Shown in pieces: positions 40,494 through 49,224 of a stretch of 64,000 nucleotides of DNA. The stretch is from Poriferisodalis sp963663635 (GTDB lineage Bacteria; Actinomycetota; Acidimicrobiia; Acidimicrobiales; Poriferisodalaceae). The stretch covers positions 100,398 to 164,397 of the forward strand of contig CAXXMY010000020.1 in assembly GCA_963663635.2 (NCBI GenBank), given 5' to 3'. The position numbers and the translations under genes were made by a program. Below the pieces are notes generated by a model. The model worked only from the letters and a program-made list of their open reading frames with translations. It was not told the origin of the DNA and searched no databases. Within the stretch, counting starts at the first letter, position 1. Every line of letters starts with the position of its first letter.

Positions 40494-43147
40494 GAATCCA
40501 CCGCATCCGACTTCGGAACTATCGAGGTGTGCACGACTGCGAAGTGCGCTTCGCGGTCAATGGTGTCACCGTCGTCGAAGGCGACAACGAAGTAGGCAAA
40601 ACCAGCCTCGCCGAAGCGCTCGACCTCGCGTTGAGCGAACTGGACTCCTCGAAGAAACGCCAGATCAAGGCGCTGCAGCCGGTCGGCCGGGATGTCGGAC
40701 CCGAAGTCGAGTTGGAGATGTCATCAGGTCCCTACCGTTTCGAACTGCGCAAACGCTGGCTGCGCGGGACCGAGACAACCCTGACGATTTCGGAGCCTCG
40801 CCGCGAGAGTTTCACAAGCCGTGAAGCCCACCAACGCGTCGAGGCCATCCTCGACGAAACGCTCGATGCCGATCTTTGGGAAGCGTTGCGCGTGGTGCAA
40901 GGCGCAGAGCTGAAGCTTCCGTCGCTCGGCGTTCCTTCGCTCGGGGCAGCCCTCGATACCGCAGCGGGTGCGGACCTAGCGTCTGGAAACGACGATGGCC
41001 TGTGGGATCGGATCCTCAGCGAACGCAGTCGGTACTGGACAGAGCGGGGACAGCCCCGCTCCGAGCGCCGGACGTCTGCTGAGCGCGTCCAGCAAGAGAA
41101 TGAGCATCTGGCGGAATTGACCGCGGCGCTGCAGACGGTCGACCACGACGTCGAAGAGTTGAGCCGGATTGCTACAGATGTGGACCGGCTCAATCATCAG
41201 CGCGAAGAAGCCCAACGTGCCCTCGGCGATCTAGGCGCGTCTTGGGAGGTTCTCCAGAAGCTGCGTACCCGTATCGACCAGCTCACAGCCACGCACGAGG
41301 CTGCTGGCCGCGAGCACCAACAGATCAAAGCATCACAACTTCGTCGCCGGGAACTGATCGACGATCTCCACGCTTGTGACAAAGAGTTGGATCAGATCAC
41401 TGAATCTCTCGAGGAGGCGCTACCGGGACAGCAGGTTCTTGCACACCACGCCGAGGCTGCCGTCAGCGCCCGAGACGTGGCCGCCGGAGATCTCGAGACC
41501 AAGAGGGCGAGACACCGTCTCGCCTGCGACGACCGCGACCACCTCCGACGACTCATCGAAGTCGAACAACTCAGCGAGCGTCTTGAACGAGTGAAGATTG
41601 CCCAGGAACAGCTGACCCAGGCCAGTGCCGCAATCGAGGATGCCAGCATCGACGACGACCTGGTCGACCGCATCGAGCGGGCCCACTATGCCGTCGTACA
41701 GGCTGGAGCATCCGCGATCAGCGCCGCAGCTCACGTCACGGCGACAGCACTCAGCAACGTCACGGTGCGAGTCGACGAGGTTGACCACACACTCGCTGCC
41801 GGCGAGTCGGTCGACTCGCTCGTCGACGATTCGATCGAAATCACCGTCGGCGATGTAGCTCGTGTCCGCGTCAGTGCAGGAACGGATGCGACGGAGACCG
41901 CACGGGCGGTTCTCGGCTCACGTCAAGAGTTGCGCCGGCTCTGCGAGGAGGCCGGTGTCACCGATTTGGATGCTGCGCGTGCGGCGAACGACCGACGAAA
42001 GGCCGCAGAGCGCAGCCTCGCGGATGCTGAGGCGACGATCCTGCGAGATCGCCGTGATCTCACGTTGGAGGGTCTCGCGCGAAAGGTGACAGGACTCAAG
42101 GCGAGGATCGACCGGTACGCGGCCGAGCGAGCATCGACACCATCGCTTTTGCCGGACTACGAAACTGCGCGCGCTCTCGCCGATCGACTGCAATCCGAAG
42201 TCGATGGACTCAGCAGCGAACACAGCAGGTGCGAGGCGAAGGCCGCGAGTGCAAACAAGGCGCAGGAGGAGGCCCGGCTCAGCGAGGCCAAGCTCACCGG
42301 CGAGCTCTCGATCGCGAAGGGATCTCGCGAACGAACCGCACAACGCCTAGCCGCAACCCGTGCCGAGTGCAGCGACGAGGACCTTGCCACTGATCTAATT
42401 CGTTCGACAGCTGCGGCTGCAGATTGCGCTGCGACGCTTCAAACTGCGCAAGCGGAGTGGCAAGCGGCAGAACCCGGGGCCGTCAAGGCACAACTCGACA
42501 ATGCCCGCGACACCGTTGCTCGAATTGCGAACGAAATCGGGGCAAAGGAGGCGCGTCAGAATCAGCTCCGCGGCGGACTGGAAGTTCGCGGCGGACAGGG
42601 CTTGCACAGTCGCCGCCAAAACGCAGCCACTGAGCTGCAGCGCGCCCAACGAGACCACGCCATCAACGAAGCGCGTGCTGATGCAGCACAGACGCTGTTC
42701 GAGCTGTTCGATGTGCGTCGCCGTGAGTCACGGCAACGTTATGTGGAACCGGTCAAGGTGCGAATCGAGCAGTTGGGACGGATAGTTTTCAATCCGACGT
42801 TCGAGGTGGAGCTCACCGAGGACCTCGGCATGTCACGCCGCACGCTCGACGGCGTGACTTTGGATATCGAGCAGCTCAGTACTGGCGCTCGCGAGCAGCT
42901 CGGCATCATCGCTCGGCTGGCTTGCGCGGCGATCGTGAGCCCGGACGGCGGCGGCGCGCCGGTTGTCATCGACGACGCGCTGGGATGGAGTGACCCGACA
43001 CGTCTGCAGCGCATGGGGGCAGCCATTGCGGCTGCCGGCAAGCACTGTCAGGTGATCGTGCTGACCTGCACACCTGGGCGTTACGCCCATGTCGGCAATG
43101 CAACGTTTGTCCCACTGCCGGCACAGACTTCGGTATCGGCCGATTGA
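40490..43147 (+). CDS. SMC-like AAA ATPase (SbcC/YhaN/RecF-type)
   Basis: 885 residues. The N-terminus RIHRIRLRNYRGVHDCEV and Walker A EGDNEVGKTSLAEAL, then two long coiled-coil arms (about 200-400 and 490-740) on either side of a central beta-rich part (about 415-470: VTVRVDEVDHTLAAGESV, VARVRVSAGTDA). The C-terminal ATPase half has an ABC signature-like LSTGAREQLGIIARLA and Walker B APVVIDDALGWSD. There is no C-x-x-C zinc hook, unlike SbcC/Rad50. GTG overlaps the nuclease stop (GTGA), so it is translationally coupled. It would clamp DNA for the metallophosphoesterase. Confidence 0.87.
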   Translation: MRIHRIRLRNYRGVHDCEVRFAVNGVTVVEGDNEVGKTSLAEALDLALSELDSSKKRQIKALQPVGRDVGPEVELEMSSGPYRFELRKRWLRGTETTLTISEPRRESFTSREAHQRVEAILDETLDADLWEALRVVQGAELKLPSLGVPSLGAALDTAAGADLASGNDDGLWDRILSERSRYWTERGQPRSERRTSAERVQQENEHLAELTAALQTVDHDVEELSRIATDVDRLNHQREEAQRALGDLGASWEVLQKLRTRIDQLTATHEAAGREHQQIKASQLRRRELIDDLHACDKELDQITESLEEALPGQQVLAHHAEAAVSARDVAAGDLETKRARHRLACDDRDHLRRLIEVEQLSERLERVKIAQEQLTQASAAIEDASIDDDLVDRIERAHYAVVQAGASAISAAAHVTATALSNVTVRVDEVDHTLAAGESVDSLVDDSIEITVGDVARVRVSAGTDATETARAVLGSRQELRRLCEEAGVTDLDAARAANDRRKAAERSLADAEATILRDRRDLTLEGLARKVTGLKARIDRYAAERASTPSLLPDYETARALADRLQSEVDGLSSEHSRCEAKAASANKAQEEARLSEAKLTGELSIAKGSRERTAQRLAATRAECSDEDLATDLIRSTAAAADCAATLQTAQAEWQAAEPGAVKAQLDNARDTVARIANEIGAKEARQNQLRGGLEVRGGQGLHSRRQNAATELQRAQRDHAINEARADAAQTLFELFDVRRRESRQRYVEPVKVRIEQLGRIVFNPTFEVELTEDLGMSRRTLDGVTLDIEQLSTGAREQLGIIARLACAAIVSPDGGGAPVVIDDALGWSDPTRLQRMGAAIAAAGKHCQVIVLTCTPGRYAHVGNATFVPLPAQTSVSAD

Positions 43148-43301
43148 TCCCCATCACGCCGTCCGCACTGGCTCTGCATGGCTCAATTGGTGTGATCGCT
43201 CACCATCGATGGTTGCCCAGCTCGGGCCGCGCGACTCGGCCGGCGTCGATGATGTCGATGTGGTTGATTTCCGACAATGCCGCCATGCCGAAGAGTGCCT
43301 A

Positions 43302-43322
43302 TTAGTCTAGCTATCGGACTAA
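43302..43322. promoter_or_regulatory. inverted repeat upstream of the VapBC operon
   Basis: TTAGTC and GACTAA are perfect arms around 9 bases, 50 bp before the antitoxin start, in an AT-richer patch. A likely operator for autoregulation by the antitoxin. Confidence 0.5.
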
Positions 43323-43371
43323 GTCCATGTCATTTCTGAAATCGAAATTCACTTGAAGGGCATGAGAGATC

Positions 43372-43614
43372 ATGGAACCATCGACAATGGTGAACGTGCA
43401 CGAGGCCAAGACGCATCTCTCCAAACTGCTCGACCGCGTGGAAGCCGGTGAGGAGATCGTTCTGGCCCGAGCCGGCAAGCCGTGTGCGCGTCTCGTGCCG
43501 TATAGGCCGGACGGAGAGAGACGCGTTCCTGGACGGCTTCGGGGGCTCACCATTCCGCCCGAGTTCTTCGACCCGCTGCCCGACGATGAACTCGCCGCCT
43601 GGGAAGGCGAATGA
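43372..43614 (+). CDS. Phd/YefM-type antitoxin (VapB)
   Basis: 80 residues. MVNVHEAKTHLSKLLDRVEAGEEIVLARAGKP is the Phd/YefM DNA-binding domain; the acidic C-terminus (PPEFFDPLPDDELAAWEGE) would block the toxin active site. It overlaps the toxin start by 4 nt (ATGA). The ATG at 43372 has AGAGATC before it; a second ATG at 43387 is possible. Confidence 0.92.
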   Translation: MEPSTMVNVHEAKTHLSKLLDRVEAGEEIVLARAGKPCARLVPYRPDGERRVPGRLRGLTIPPEFFDPLPDDELAAWEGE

Positions 43615-44018
43615 ACGGACTGCTGCTCGACACACACGCGCTGCTGTGGTGGTGGACGGATCATCCATCACTCTCATCACTCGCGCGCGAAGCGATCTCA
43701 GATCCTGACACCCGAGTGAGTGCAAGTGCAGCGAGCGCATGGGAGATCGCCACGAAGGCTCGACTGGGCCGATTGGGCCGATTGGGCCGATTGGGCGAGC
43801 TTGCCGAGATCGTCCCCCAGTTCGGTGTACTAGCCGCCGCAGAGGGCTTCTCTCACCTGCCCATCACATACGCACACGGCCTACGGGCAGGGGGGTACGA
43901 GACTGCACATAAGGATCACTTCGATCGGATCTTGGCGGCACAGGCGGAAATTGAGTCCCTGACGCTCGTCACCACCGATACCGCCTTTCAGGAATTTCCC
44001 GTCTCCACCCTGTGGTGA
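43611..44018 (+). CDS. PIN-domain toxin (VapC)
   Basis: A 135-residue PIN RNase. Acidic residues are in LLLDTHALLWWWTD (Asp), ASAWEIATKARLG (Glu), HKDHFDRILAAQA (Asp) and LVTTDTAFQEF (Asp). All four are present, so it should be active. After the Glu helix, the segment RLGRLGRLGRLGEL comes from four 9-bp tandem units; relatives carry one or two such residues, so this is a local expansion that lengthens the helix. Its stop lies 12 bp before the IS630 element, so it survived the insertion. Confidence 0.9.
   Translation: MNGLLLDTHALLWWWTDHPSLSSLAREAISDPDTRVSASAASAWEIATKARLGRLGRLGRLGELAEIVPQFGVLAAAEGFSHLPITYAHGLRAGGYETAHKDHFDRILAAQAEIESLTLVTTDTAFQEFPVSTLW
43762..43797 (+). repeat. 9-bp tandem units inside the VapC gene
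   Basis: GAYTGGGCC repeated four times (last unit ends GGGCG). It is in frame and encodes repeated Arg-Leu-Gly. Confidence 0.9.
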
Positions 44019-44029
44019 CACATGGTGCT

Positions 44030-45121
44030 CTAGTGGTGTGTCGCGGTTTTGGCTAGGGCGGTTCGGGCTCGTTTGACTTTGGTGATGATCTGGTCCGCTG
44101 TTTTGGTCCATTTCAGGGGCTTGGGGTCGTGGTTCGGGTGCGCGGCCCAGTGTTCGATGGTGTCTTTGAGGTGTTCGACTGAGGTGAACGCTTGTGTTTT
44201 GAGGGCTTTGCGGGTCAGGATCGAGAACCAGCCTTCGACGGGGTTCGCCCAGCTGGAGCTGGTGGGGGTGAAGTGCAGGTGCCAGCGCTTGCGGCGGGTG
44301 TGGGCGAGCCAGGTGCGCACGGGCTCGGACTTGTGCGCGGAGACGTTGTCGGAGACGACGTGGACGTCGAGATGGCGCGGCGTGTGCAGGTCGATCCATT
44401 TGAAGAACGCGAGCACGTCGTTGCCTGTGTGCCGCTTTCGGGTCTGGGTGAGGACCTCGCCGGTGGCGACGTTGAGGGCGGCGAACAGGTCGATGGTGCC
44501 GTTTCTGTTGTAGTCGTGGGTGAGGGTGCGGTTGCGGCCCGGCCGCATCGGCAGCGACGGCTGGGTGCGGTCGGGGGCCTGGATCTGGGTCTTTTCGTCG
44601 AAGCTGAACACCACAGCGCGCTCGGGGGGGTCCACGTACAGCCCGATCACGTCGGCGAGCTTGGCCTCGAAGTCGGGGTCCGCGGACACCTTGAACACGT
44701 CGGCGAGCCACGGGCGCAGCCCCCGCTCGCGCCACACCTGGGCGACGAAGTCCTTGCCCACGCCGTGACGGGCCGCCATCTGACGCGTCGACCAGCACGC
44801 CGCCGCGTCAGGCGGCTCGGCGCACAGCGTGTCGGCCACGATCGCGGCGACCACCTCGTCGGGCACCGACCGCTTGCGGCCCCGACCCGGCGCCACCACA
44901 CCCAGACCGTCCACGCCCCCCACAGCGAAGCCGTCACGCCAACGCCGCACCGTGTCCTGATGCGCGCCGACCTCCCGAGCCACGCCGCGCACCGACCCGC
45001 CGTCGGCGAGCGCCAACAGCGCCCTCGCCGGCCGCACCCGACGCCACGGCTCGCTCACCGAACGCGCCACACGCTCCAACGACGAACGATCAACCTCCGA
45101 CAGGACAAAACCAGCAGCCAT
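44030..45121 (-). CDS. IS630-family transposase
   Basis: 363 residues. The N-terminal half has helix-turn-helix regions (SVRGVAREVGAHQDTVRRW; WSTRQMAARHGVGKDFVAQ). The catalytic triad is visible as Asp175 in VFSFDEKTQIQ, Asp258 in VVSDNVSAHKS and Glu296 in SSWANPVEGWFS, the IS630 D-x-E spacing. It is full length without breaks, so it is probably functional. Its TAG stop is made by the TA target at the left end. GGGGGG precedes the ATG. Confidence 0.95.
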   Translation of the reverse strand: MAAGFVLSEVDRSSLERVARSVSEPWRRVRPARALLALADGGSVRGVAREVGAHQDTVRRWRDGFAVGGVDGLGVVAPGRGRKRSVPDEVVAAIVADTLCAEPPDAAACWSTRQMAARHGVGKDFVAQVWRERGLRPWLADVFKVSADPDFEAKLADVIGLYVDPPERAVVFSFDEKTQIQAPDRTQPSLPMRPGRNRTLTHDYNRNGTIDLFAALNVATGEVLTQTRKRHTGNDVLAFFKWIDLHTPRHLDVHVVSDNVSAHKSEPVRTWLAHTRRKRWHLHFTPTSSSWANPVEGWFSILTRKALKTQAFTSVEHLKDTIEHWAAHPNHDPKPLKWTKTADQIITKVKRARTALAKTATHH

Positions 45122-45165
45122 CCCCCCACAATACGCGCCCCAACCAAATCACCGACGAACCACTA
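44031..45165 (-). mobile_element. IS630-family insertion sequence
   Basis: About 1.13 kb with one transposase gene and imperfect terminal inverted repeats: GTGGTGTGTCGCGGTTTTGG on the left and GTGGTTCGTCGGTGATTTGG on the right (15 of 20 match). TA stands just outside each repeat (44031-44032, 45164-45165), the TA target duplication of this family; each is set in CTAG. It lies between VapC and the HD-domain gene. Confidence 0.88.
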
Positions 45166-45768
45166 GGGCAACGGGGCAGTGGCGGGGATTCTTGACGGGC
45201 GGCTGAAGACCTCATGAAGCAGCGGTCGGAACTCACCGACCGGCAGGTTGGGGTAGTTCGGGTCGAAGCAGTTTTGGTCGTAGTTCTCGCAGAAGTCCAC
45301 GCAGGCGTCGTAGTGGGGTGAGTTTGTGTAGTGCTCGCGGGCGTCGCGGTCGCCGCCGAGGTGACCGAAGTAGTAGTAGCCCTGAAAGAGGCCGTGATGC
45401 GCGACGACCCAATGCGTGCGTTCATCGACGTAGGGCGCCAGCACCGCGGCCCCCGCAGCGGTGTGATTCTCGGGAGCGAACGCGTCGCCGATGTCGTGCA
45501 GCAGAGCGGCCGCCACCAGGTCCGTCGATTCGCCATTGCGCAACGCCCTCGTCGCCGATTGCAGACTGTGGTCGTAGCGGTCGATCTGGTAGCCCAAGGT
45601 GGGGCCGCGCAGGCACAGCAGGATGTTCAGCAGGTTGTCGACCAGCCCAGATCGGGCGTGTGCGTAGTGCTGCCGGTCAAGGAACTCAGACTCCTCGGCC
45701 GTCCCGTGCTCCATGGCCGTCCACGGCACGACCCGGCCGCGATCATCGTCGACGCTGTGATCGACCAT
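45163..45768 (-). CDS. HD-domain protein
   Basis: 201 residues with the metal-binding HD pattern: YDHSLQSATRAL (His), AALLHDIGDAFAPENH (His-Asp), then VVAHHGLFQGYYYFGH. This resembles the HD phosphohydrolase/PhnZ-MIOX-like diiron oxygenase group, so the reaction is either phosphoester hydrolysis or oxidative cleavage. It starts inside the 3' end of ilvE (26-bp overlap), so translation is coupled. Its TAG stop is formed at the IS630 target TA: the element sits right at the gene end and may have removed the last few codons. Confidence 0.75.
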   Translation of the reverse strand: MVDHSVDDDRGRVVPWTAMEHGTAEESEFLDRQHYAHARSGLVDNLLNILLCLRGPTLGYQIDRYDHSLQSATRALRNGESTDLVAAALLHDIGDAFAPENHTAAGAAVLAPYVDERTHWVVAHHGLFQGYYYFGHLGGDRDAREHYTNSPHYDACVDFCENYDQNCFDPNYPNLPVGEFRPLLHEVFSRPSRIPATAPLP

Positions 45769-46813
45769 CGCGCCCCCCGCTCGTGTCTCGGCCCTCTACG
45801 GGTGTGCGCCAGCCGAAGGGATCCGGTGCGGCGCCGATCTGGATGTCGACCAAGGCCTGCCGGAGCCGCATCGTGTTGCGTCCCGGCTGCCCGTCGCCGA
45901 CGGTGAGCGTCTTGCCCTCGTACAGAATCGTGCCGACTGGTGCCAGCACGGCCGCCGTGCCGGACAAGAATGCCTCGCCGCGCTCGGCCCAATCGACGAT
46001 CTCGTCCGGATCGATTGATCGCTCCTCGACTGCGTAGCCCAACTCGGCGGCGATCTCGATCACCGAAGCCCGAGTGACGCCGTGCAGGAACGACTCGTCG
46101 AGGTGCCGCGTCACGACTCGCTTGTCGTCGGCCAGGAAGAAGTTCGACGCTCCGGTTTCGGTGATGTCCCCGCCCGTGGCGAACAGCATCTGATCAATGG
46201 CCTCGTTGTCGGCCATCGCATCCAGCGTGGGAGCGAGCGCCATGGCGTAGTTGCCGCCGCACTTCACCATGCCGAACTGCGGAACGGTGCGGGGAATCTC
46301 GGTCTCCACCAGCAAGGTCAGGGGCCGGACCCCGCCCTTGAAGTAATCGCCGACCGGGCAATTCACGACATACAGCAGTGCGCTGCGCGTCGGGCGGGCA
46401 GCAGCGCCGATGTCGGGCTCGGTGCCGATGAGCGTCGGTCGGATGTAGAGCGAGCCAGGCGGATCGGGCACCTCGCCGGCGTTGGCCTCAACAGCGTCGA
46501 TGGCCATCTCGTACAAGACATCGCCGTCGATGGCCGGCAGCCGGAGCCGCTGCGCGCTGGCCACCATGCGGGCCACGTGGCTGTCGAGCCGAAAAATCGC
46601 CAGCGAACCGTCAACCTGCCGATGTGCCTTCAGCCCCTCGAAGATGGCGCTGCCGTAGTGGAGCACGTGCGCGGCCGGGCTGATCGAGAGGTCGCCGAAC
46701 GGCTCTGCAGCGCCGCCGTAGACGTACGGCCCGTCGTGGGCGCGTGCCGTGGTCATCCAGTCACAGAAGATGGTCCCGAACGGGACGGTGAACGGGTCAG
46801 GCTTGTCGGTCAC
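45743..46813 (-). CDS. ilvE: branched-chain amino-acid aminotransferase
   Basis: A 356-residue class IV PLP aminotransferase, the last step of Leu, Ile and Val synthesis. Motifs: GTIFCDWMTTARAHDG, HYGSAIFEGLKAHR, FGMVKCGGNYAMAL with the Schiff-base Lys, ETGASNFFLADD and LHGVTRASVIEIA. This is the large (BCAT-II) form. GTG 46813 is chosen because GGAG lies 6 nt upstream. Repeat copy D lies about 105 bp upstream, in the promoter region. Confidence 0.93.
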   Translation of the reverse strand: MTDKPDPFTVPFGTIFCDWMTTARAHDGPYVYGGAAEPFGDLSISPAAHVLHYGSAIFEGLKAHRQVDGSLAIFRLDSHVARMVASAQRLRLPAIDGDVLYEMAIDAVEANAGEVPDPPGSLYIRPTLIGTEPDIGAAARPTRSALLYVVNCPVGDYFKGGVRPLTLLVETEIPRTVPQFGMVKCGGNYAMALAPTLDAMADNEAIDQMLFATGGDITETGASNFFLADDKRVVTRHLDESFLHGVTRASVIEIAAELGYAVEERSIDPDEIVDWAERGEAFLSGTAAVLAPVGTILYEGKTLTVGDGQPGRNTMRLRQALVDIQIGAAPDPFGWRTPVEGRDTSGGRDGRSQRRR

Positions 46814-46918
46814 CAGCGCTCCATTCGGCACGGCTCGGGGCGGGACAGCCGCATGGTACCGCCGACCCCTTATCGCATACGGCGAATTGCACGAGGCCGG
46901 GCGCAGAAACCGCGAACG

Positions 46919-47024
46919 TTGGGCGCACAACGACATTGACAGCGAGGCCGTGGCCCGAGCGGCCCGTGAGCGCAGCGAACACGAACGAGAAACAAATGGC
47001 GTTACCGCGCAGGACGTGGCTTGT
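46919..47024 (-). repeat. dispersed repeat copy D
   Basis: Opposite orientation to copies A-C; its reverse complement contains GCTCACGGGCCGCTCGGGCC and GCCTCGCTGTC. It lies in the 292-bp spacer between divergent ilvE and the FadB-like gene. Confidence 0.85.
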
Positions 47025-47105
47025 CTGCGCAGCCAGTAGGCATCTGCGGGCTGTACGCACTCTCGCCTGAACGTGGCTCCCGGCTGCTGCGTACGCTTCG
47101 GGCCT

Positions 47106-49220
47106 ATGACACAGGACGGGCCAAGCCAGATCACCGAATCAGTGCGCATGGAGCGCCGTGACGACGTGGCACTCATTATCGTCAACAATCCTCCGGTCAA
47201 CGCTTTGAGCTACCACGTGCGACAGGGCCTCATTGACGGCCTGGCCGCCGCCGAGGCCAGCGATGCGACGGCGGTCGTGCTCATCTGCGACGGGCGAACG
47301 TTCATCGCCGGTGCGGACATCACCGAGTTCTCCCAGCCACCCAAGCCACCGGGTCTCGTGCCCGGTCAGGAGGCCATGGAGAACTGTTCGAAACCGGTCG
47401 TGGCCGCCATCCACGGCACCGCATTGGGCGGCGGGCTCGAAGTAGCGCTGTGCGCGCATTTCCGGGTGGCAATCAAGTCTGCGCAGTTCGGCCTGCCGGA
47501 GGTCAAGCTGGGCCTGCTGCCGGGCGGCGGCGGCACCCAGCGCTTGCCGCGCATCACCGGTCCGCAGCGTGCTCTGGAGATGATGACTGGCGGCAATCCC
47601 ATCGGCGCCGCAGAGGCGCTCGACTGCGGCCTCATCAACGAGATCGTCGGCGACACCCTGGCCGATCTCGAAGCCGGCGCCGTTGCGTTCGCGCGCCGTG
47701 CCGTGGCGCAGGACATGCCGCGCGCCCGCATCCGTGACTGCAACGAGCGGCTCGCTGGCTTCGGCGCCGAGCAGTTCGCTGCGTACCGGGCCTCGATCGC
47801 TCGCAAGACGCGCGGCTTCGAAGCACCCGAGCGGATCATCCGATGCGTCGAGGCGGCCGTCGAAACGGCCGCCAGTAGCGATTTCGAGGCCGGTCTGGCG
47901 GCAGAGGCACGCATTTTCGGCGAGTTGATGGGCAGCTCGCAGGCCAACGCGCAGCAGTACTACTTCTTCGCGGAACGGGCCGCCCAGAAGGTGCCCGATG
48001 TGCCGCGTGACACCCCGCAGGTCGACATCGCTCGCGTCGGCATCCTCGGTGCAGGGACGATGGGCGGCGGCATCGCCATGAACTTCGCCAACATCGGCAT
48101 CCCGGTCACCCTCGTCGAGCGCGACGAAGCGAGCCTGGAGCGTGGCCTCGCCGTGGTCCGACGCAACTACGAGCGCACGGCGGCCCGCGGCGGCATCTCC
48201 TCCGACGACGTGCAGACCCGCATGGATTTGCTCCAGGGCTCCACCGACATGGGCGACTTCGCCGAGTGCGACCTGATGATCGAGGCCGTGTTCGAGAATA
48301 TGTCACTCAAGAAGGACGTGTTCGCCCAGCTCGACGGCATCTGCAAGCCCGGGGCGGTGCTGGCCAGCAACACGTCGGCGCTCAACGTCAACGAGATCGC
48401 CTCGGCCACGTCGCGGCCCGAAGACGTCATCGGGATGCACTTCTTCTCCCCCGCCAACGTCATGCGGATGCTCGAAGTCGTGCGGGGCGATGTCACCTCG
48501 AAAACGGCGATTGCCACTGCCATGTCGATCGGCAAGCGCATCGGCAAGACGCCGGTGCTCTGCGGCGTGTGCCACGGATTCATCGGCAACCGCATGCTGT
48601 TCATGCGCGGCATCGAAGCCGAGAAGATGCTGCTGGAGGGTGCGACACCGGCCCAGATCGACAAAGTTTTGTTCGACTTCGGCTTCCCGATGGGTCCGTT
48701 TGCGATGAGCGACCTTGCCGGGCTCGACGTGGGCTGGAACGAGGCCACGTCCTCGAGCTCCACCGTGCGCGAGATGCTCTGCGAATCGGGCCGCCGAGGC
48801 CAGAAGAACGGCCGCGGCTACTACGTCTACGACCCCGATACCAGGGCGTCGACCCCGGATCCCGAAGTCGAGCAGATGATCCGCGACTTCGCCTCCGAAC
48901 GGGGTGCGACGCTGCGTGAGGTCACCGACCAGGAGATCGGTGAGCGGTGCCTGTATCCGATGGTCAATGAGGGCGCCAAGATCCTTGACGAGGGCATCGC
49001 TCTGCGGGGCACCGACGTCGACGTCACCTGGATCAACGGCTACGGCTGGCCCATGTACACCGGCGGTCCCATGTACTGGGCTGATGAGATCGGCCTGGTA
49101 GAGGTACTGGACCGCATCCGCCACTTCGACCAGACGCTGGGCGGCGACCACTGGACGCCGAGCCCGCTGCTCGAGCGCCTTGGCGCCGAGGGCGGCTCGC
49201 TGGCCCGCTACGAGAGCTGA
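47106..49220 (+). CDS. bifunctional enoyl-CoA hydratase/3-hydroxyacyl-CoA dehydrogenase (FadB/FadJ-like)
   Basis: 704 residues. Residues 1-190 are a crotonase (IVNNPPVNALSYHV, FIAGADITEF, GTALGGGLEVALCAHF, FGLPEVKLGLLPGGGGTQRLPR with both catalytic Glu residues). Residues about 300-480 bind NAD (GILGAGTMGGGIAMNFAN), with ASNTSALNVNEIA, GMHFFSPANVMRMLEVVRG (His) and GFIGNR. The last 200 residues are two C-terminal dehydrogenase domains. Together these carry out steps 2 and 3 of beta-oxidation. No thiolase gene is adjacent. TACGCT lies 8 nt before the ATG. Confidence 0.95.
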   Translation: MTQDGPSQITESVRMERRDDVALIIVNNPPVNALSYHVRQGLIDGLAAAEASDATAVVLICDGRTFIAGADITEFSQPPKPPGLVPGQEAMENCSKPVVAAIHGTALGGGLEVALCAHFRVAIKSAQFGLPEVKLGLLPGGGGTQRLPRITGPQRALEMMTGGNPIGAAEALDCGLINEIVGDTLADLEAGAVAFARRAVAQDMPRARIRDCNERLAGFGAEQFAAYRASIARKTRGFEAPERIIRCVEAAVETAASSDFEAGLAAEARIFGELMGSSQANAQQYYFFAERAAQKVPDVPRDTPQVDIARVGILGAGTMGGGIAMNFANIGIPVTLVERDEASLERGLAVVRRNYERTAARGGISSDDVQTRMDLLQGSTDMGDFAECDLMIEAVFENMSLKKDVFAQLDGICKPGAVLASNTSALNVNEIASATSRPEDVIGMHFFSPANVMRMLEVVRGDVTSKTAIATAMSIGKRIGKTPVLCGVCHGFIGNRMLFMRGIEAEKMLLEGATPAQIDKVLFDFGFPMGPFAMSDLAGLDVGWNEATSSSSTVREMLCESGRRGQKNGRGYYVYDPDTRASTPDPEVEQMIRDFASERGATLREVTDQEIGERCLYPMVNEGAKILDEGIALRGTDVDVTWINGYGWPMYTGGPMYWADEIGLVEVLDRIRHFDQTLGGDHWTPSPLLERLGAEGGSLARYES

Positions 49221-49224
49221 GCCG

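Noticed and set aside
43372..45165. VapBC and IS630 as one composite mobile unit
   Set aside because: Only one IS copy is present and the TA target duplication encloses the transposase alone.
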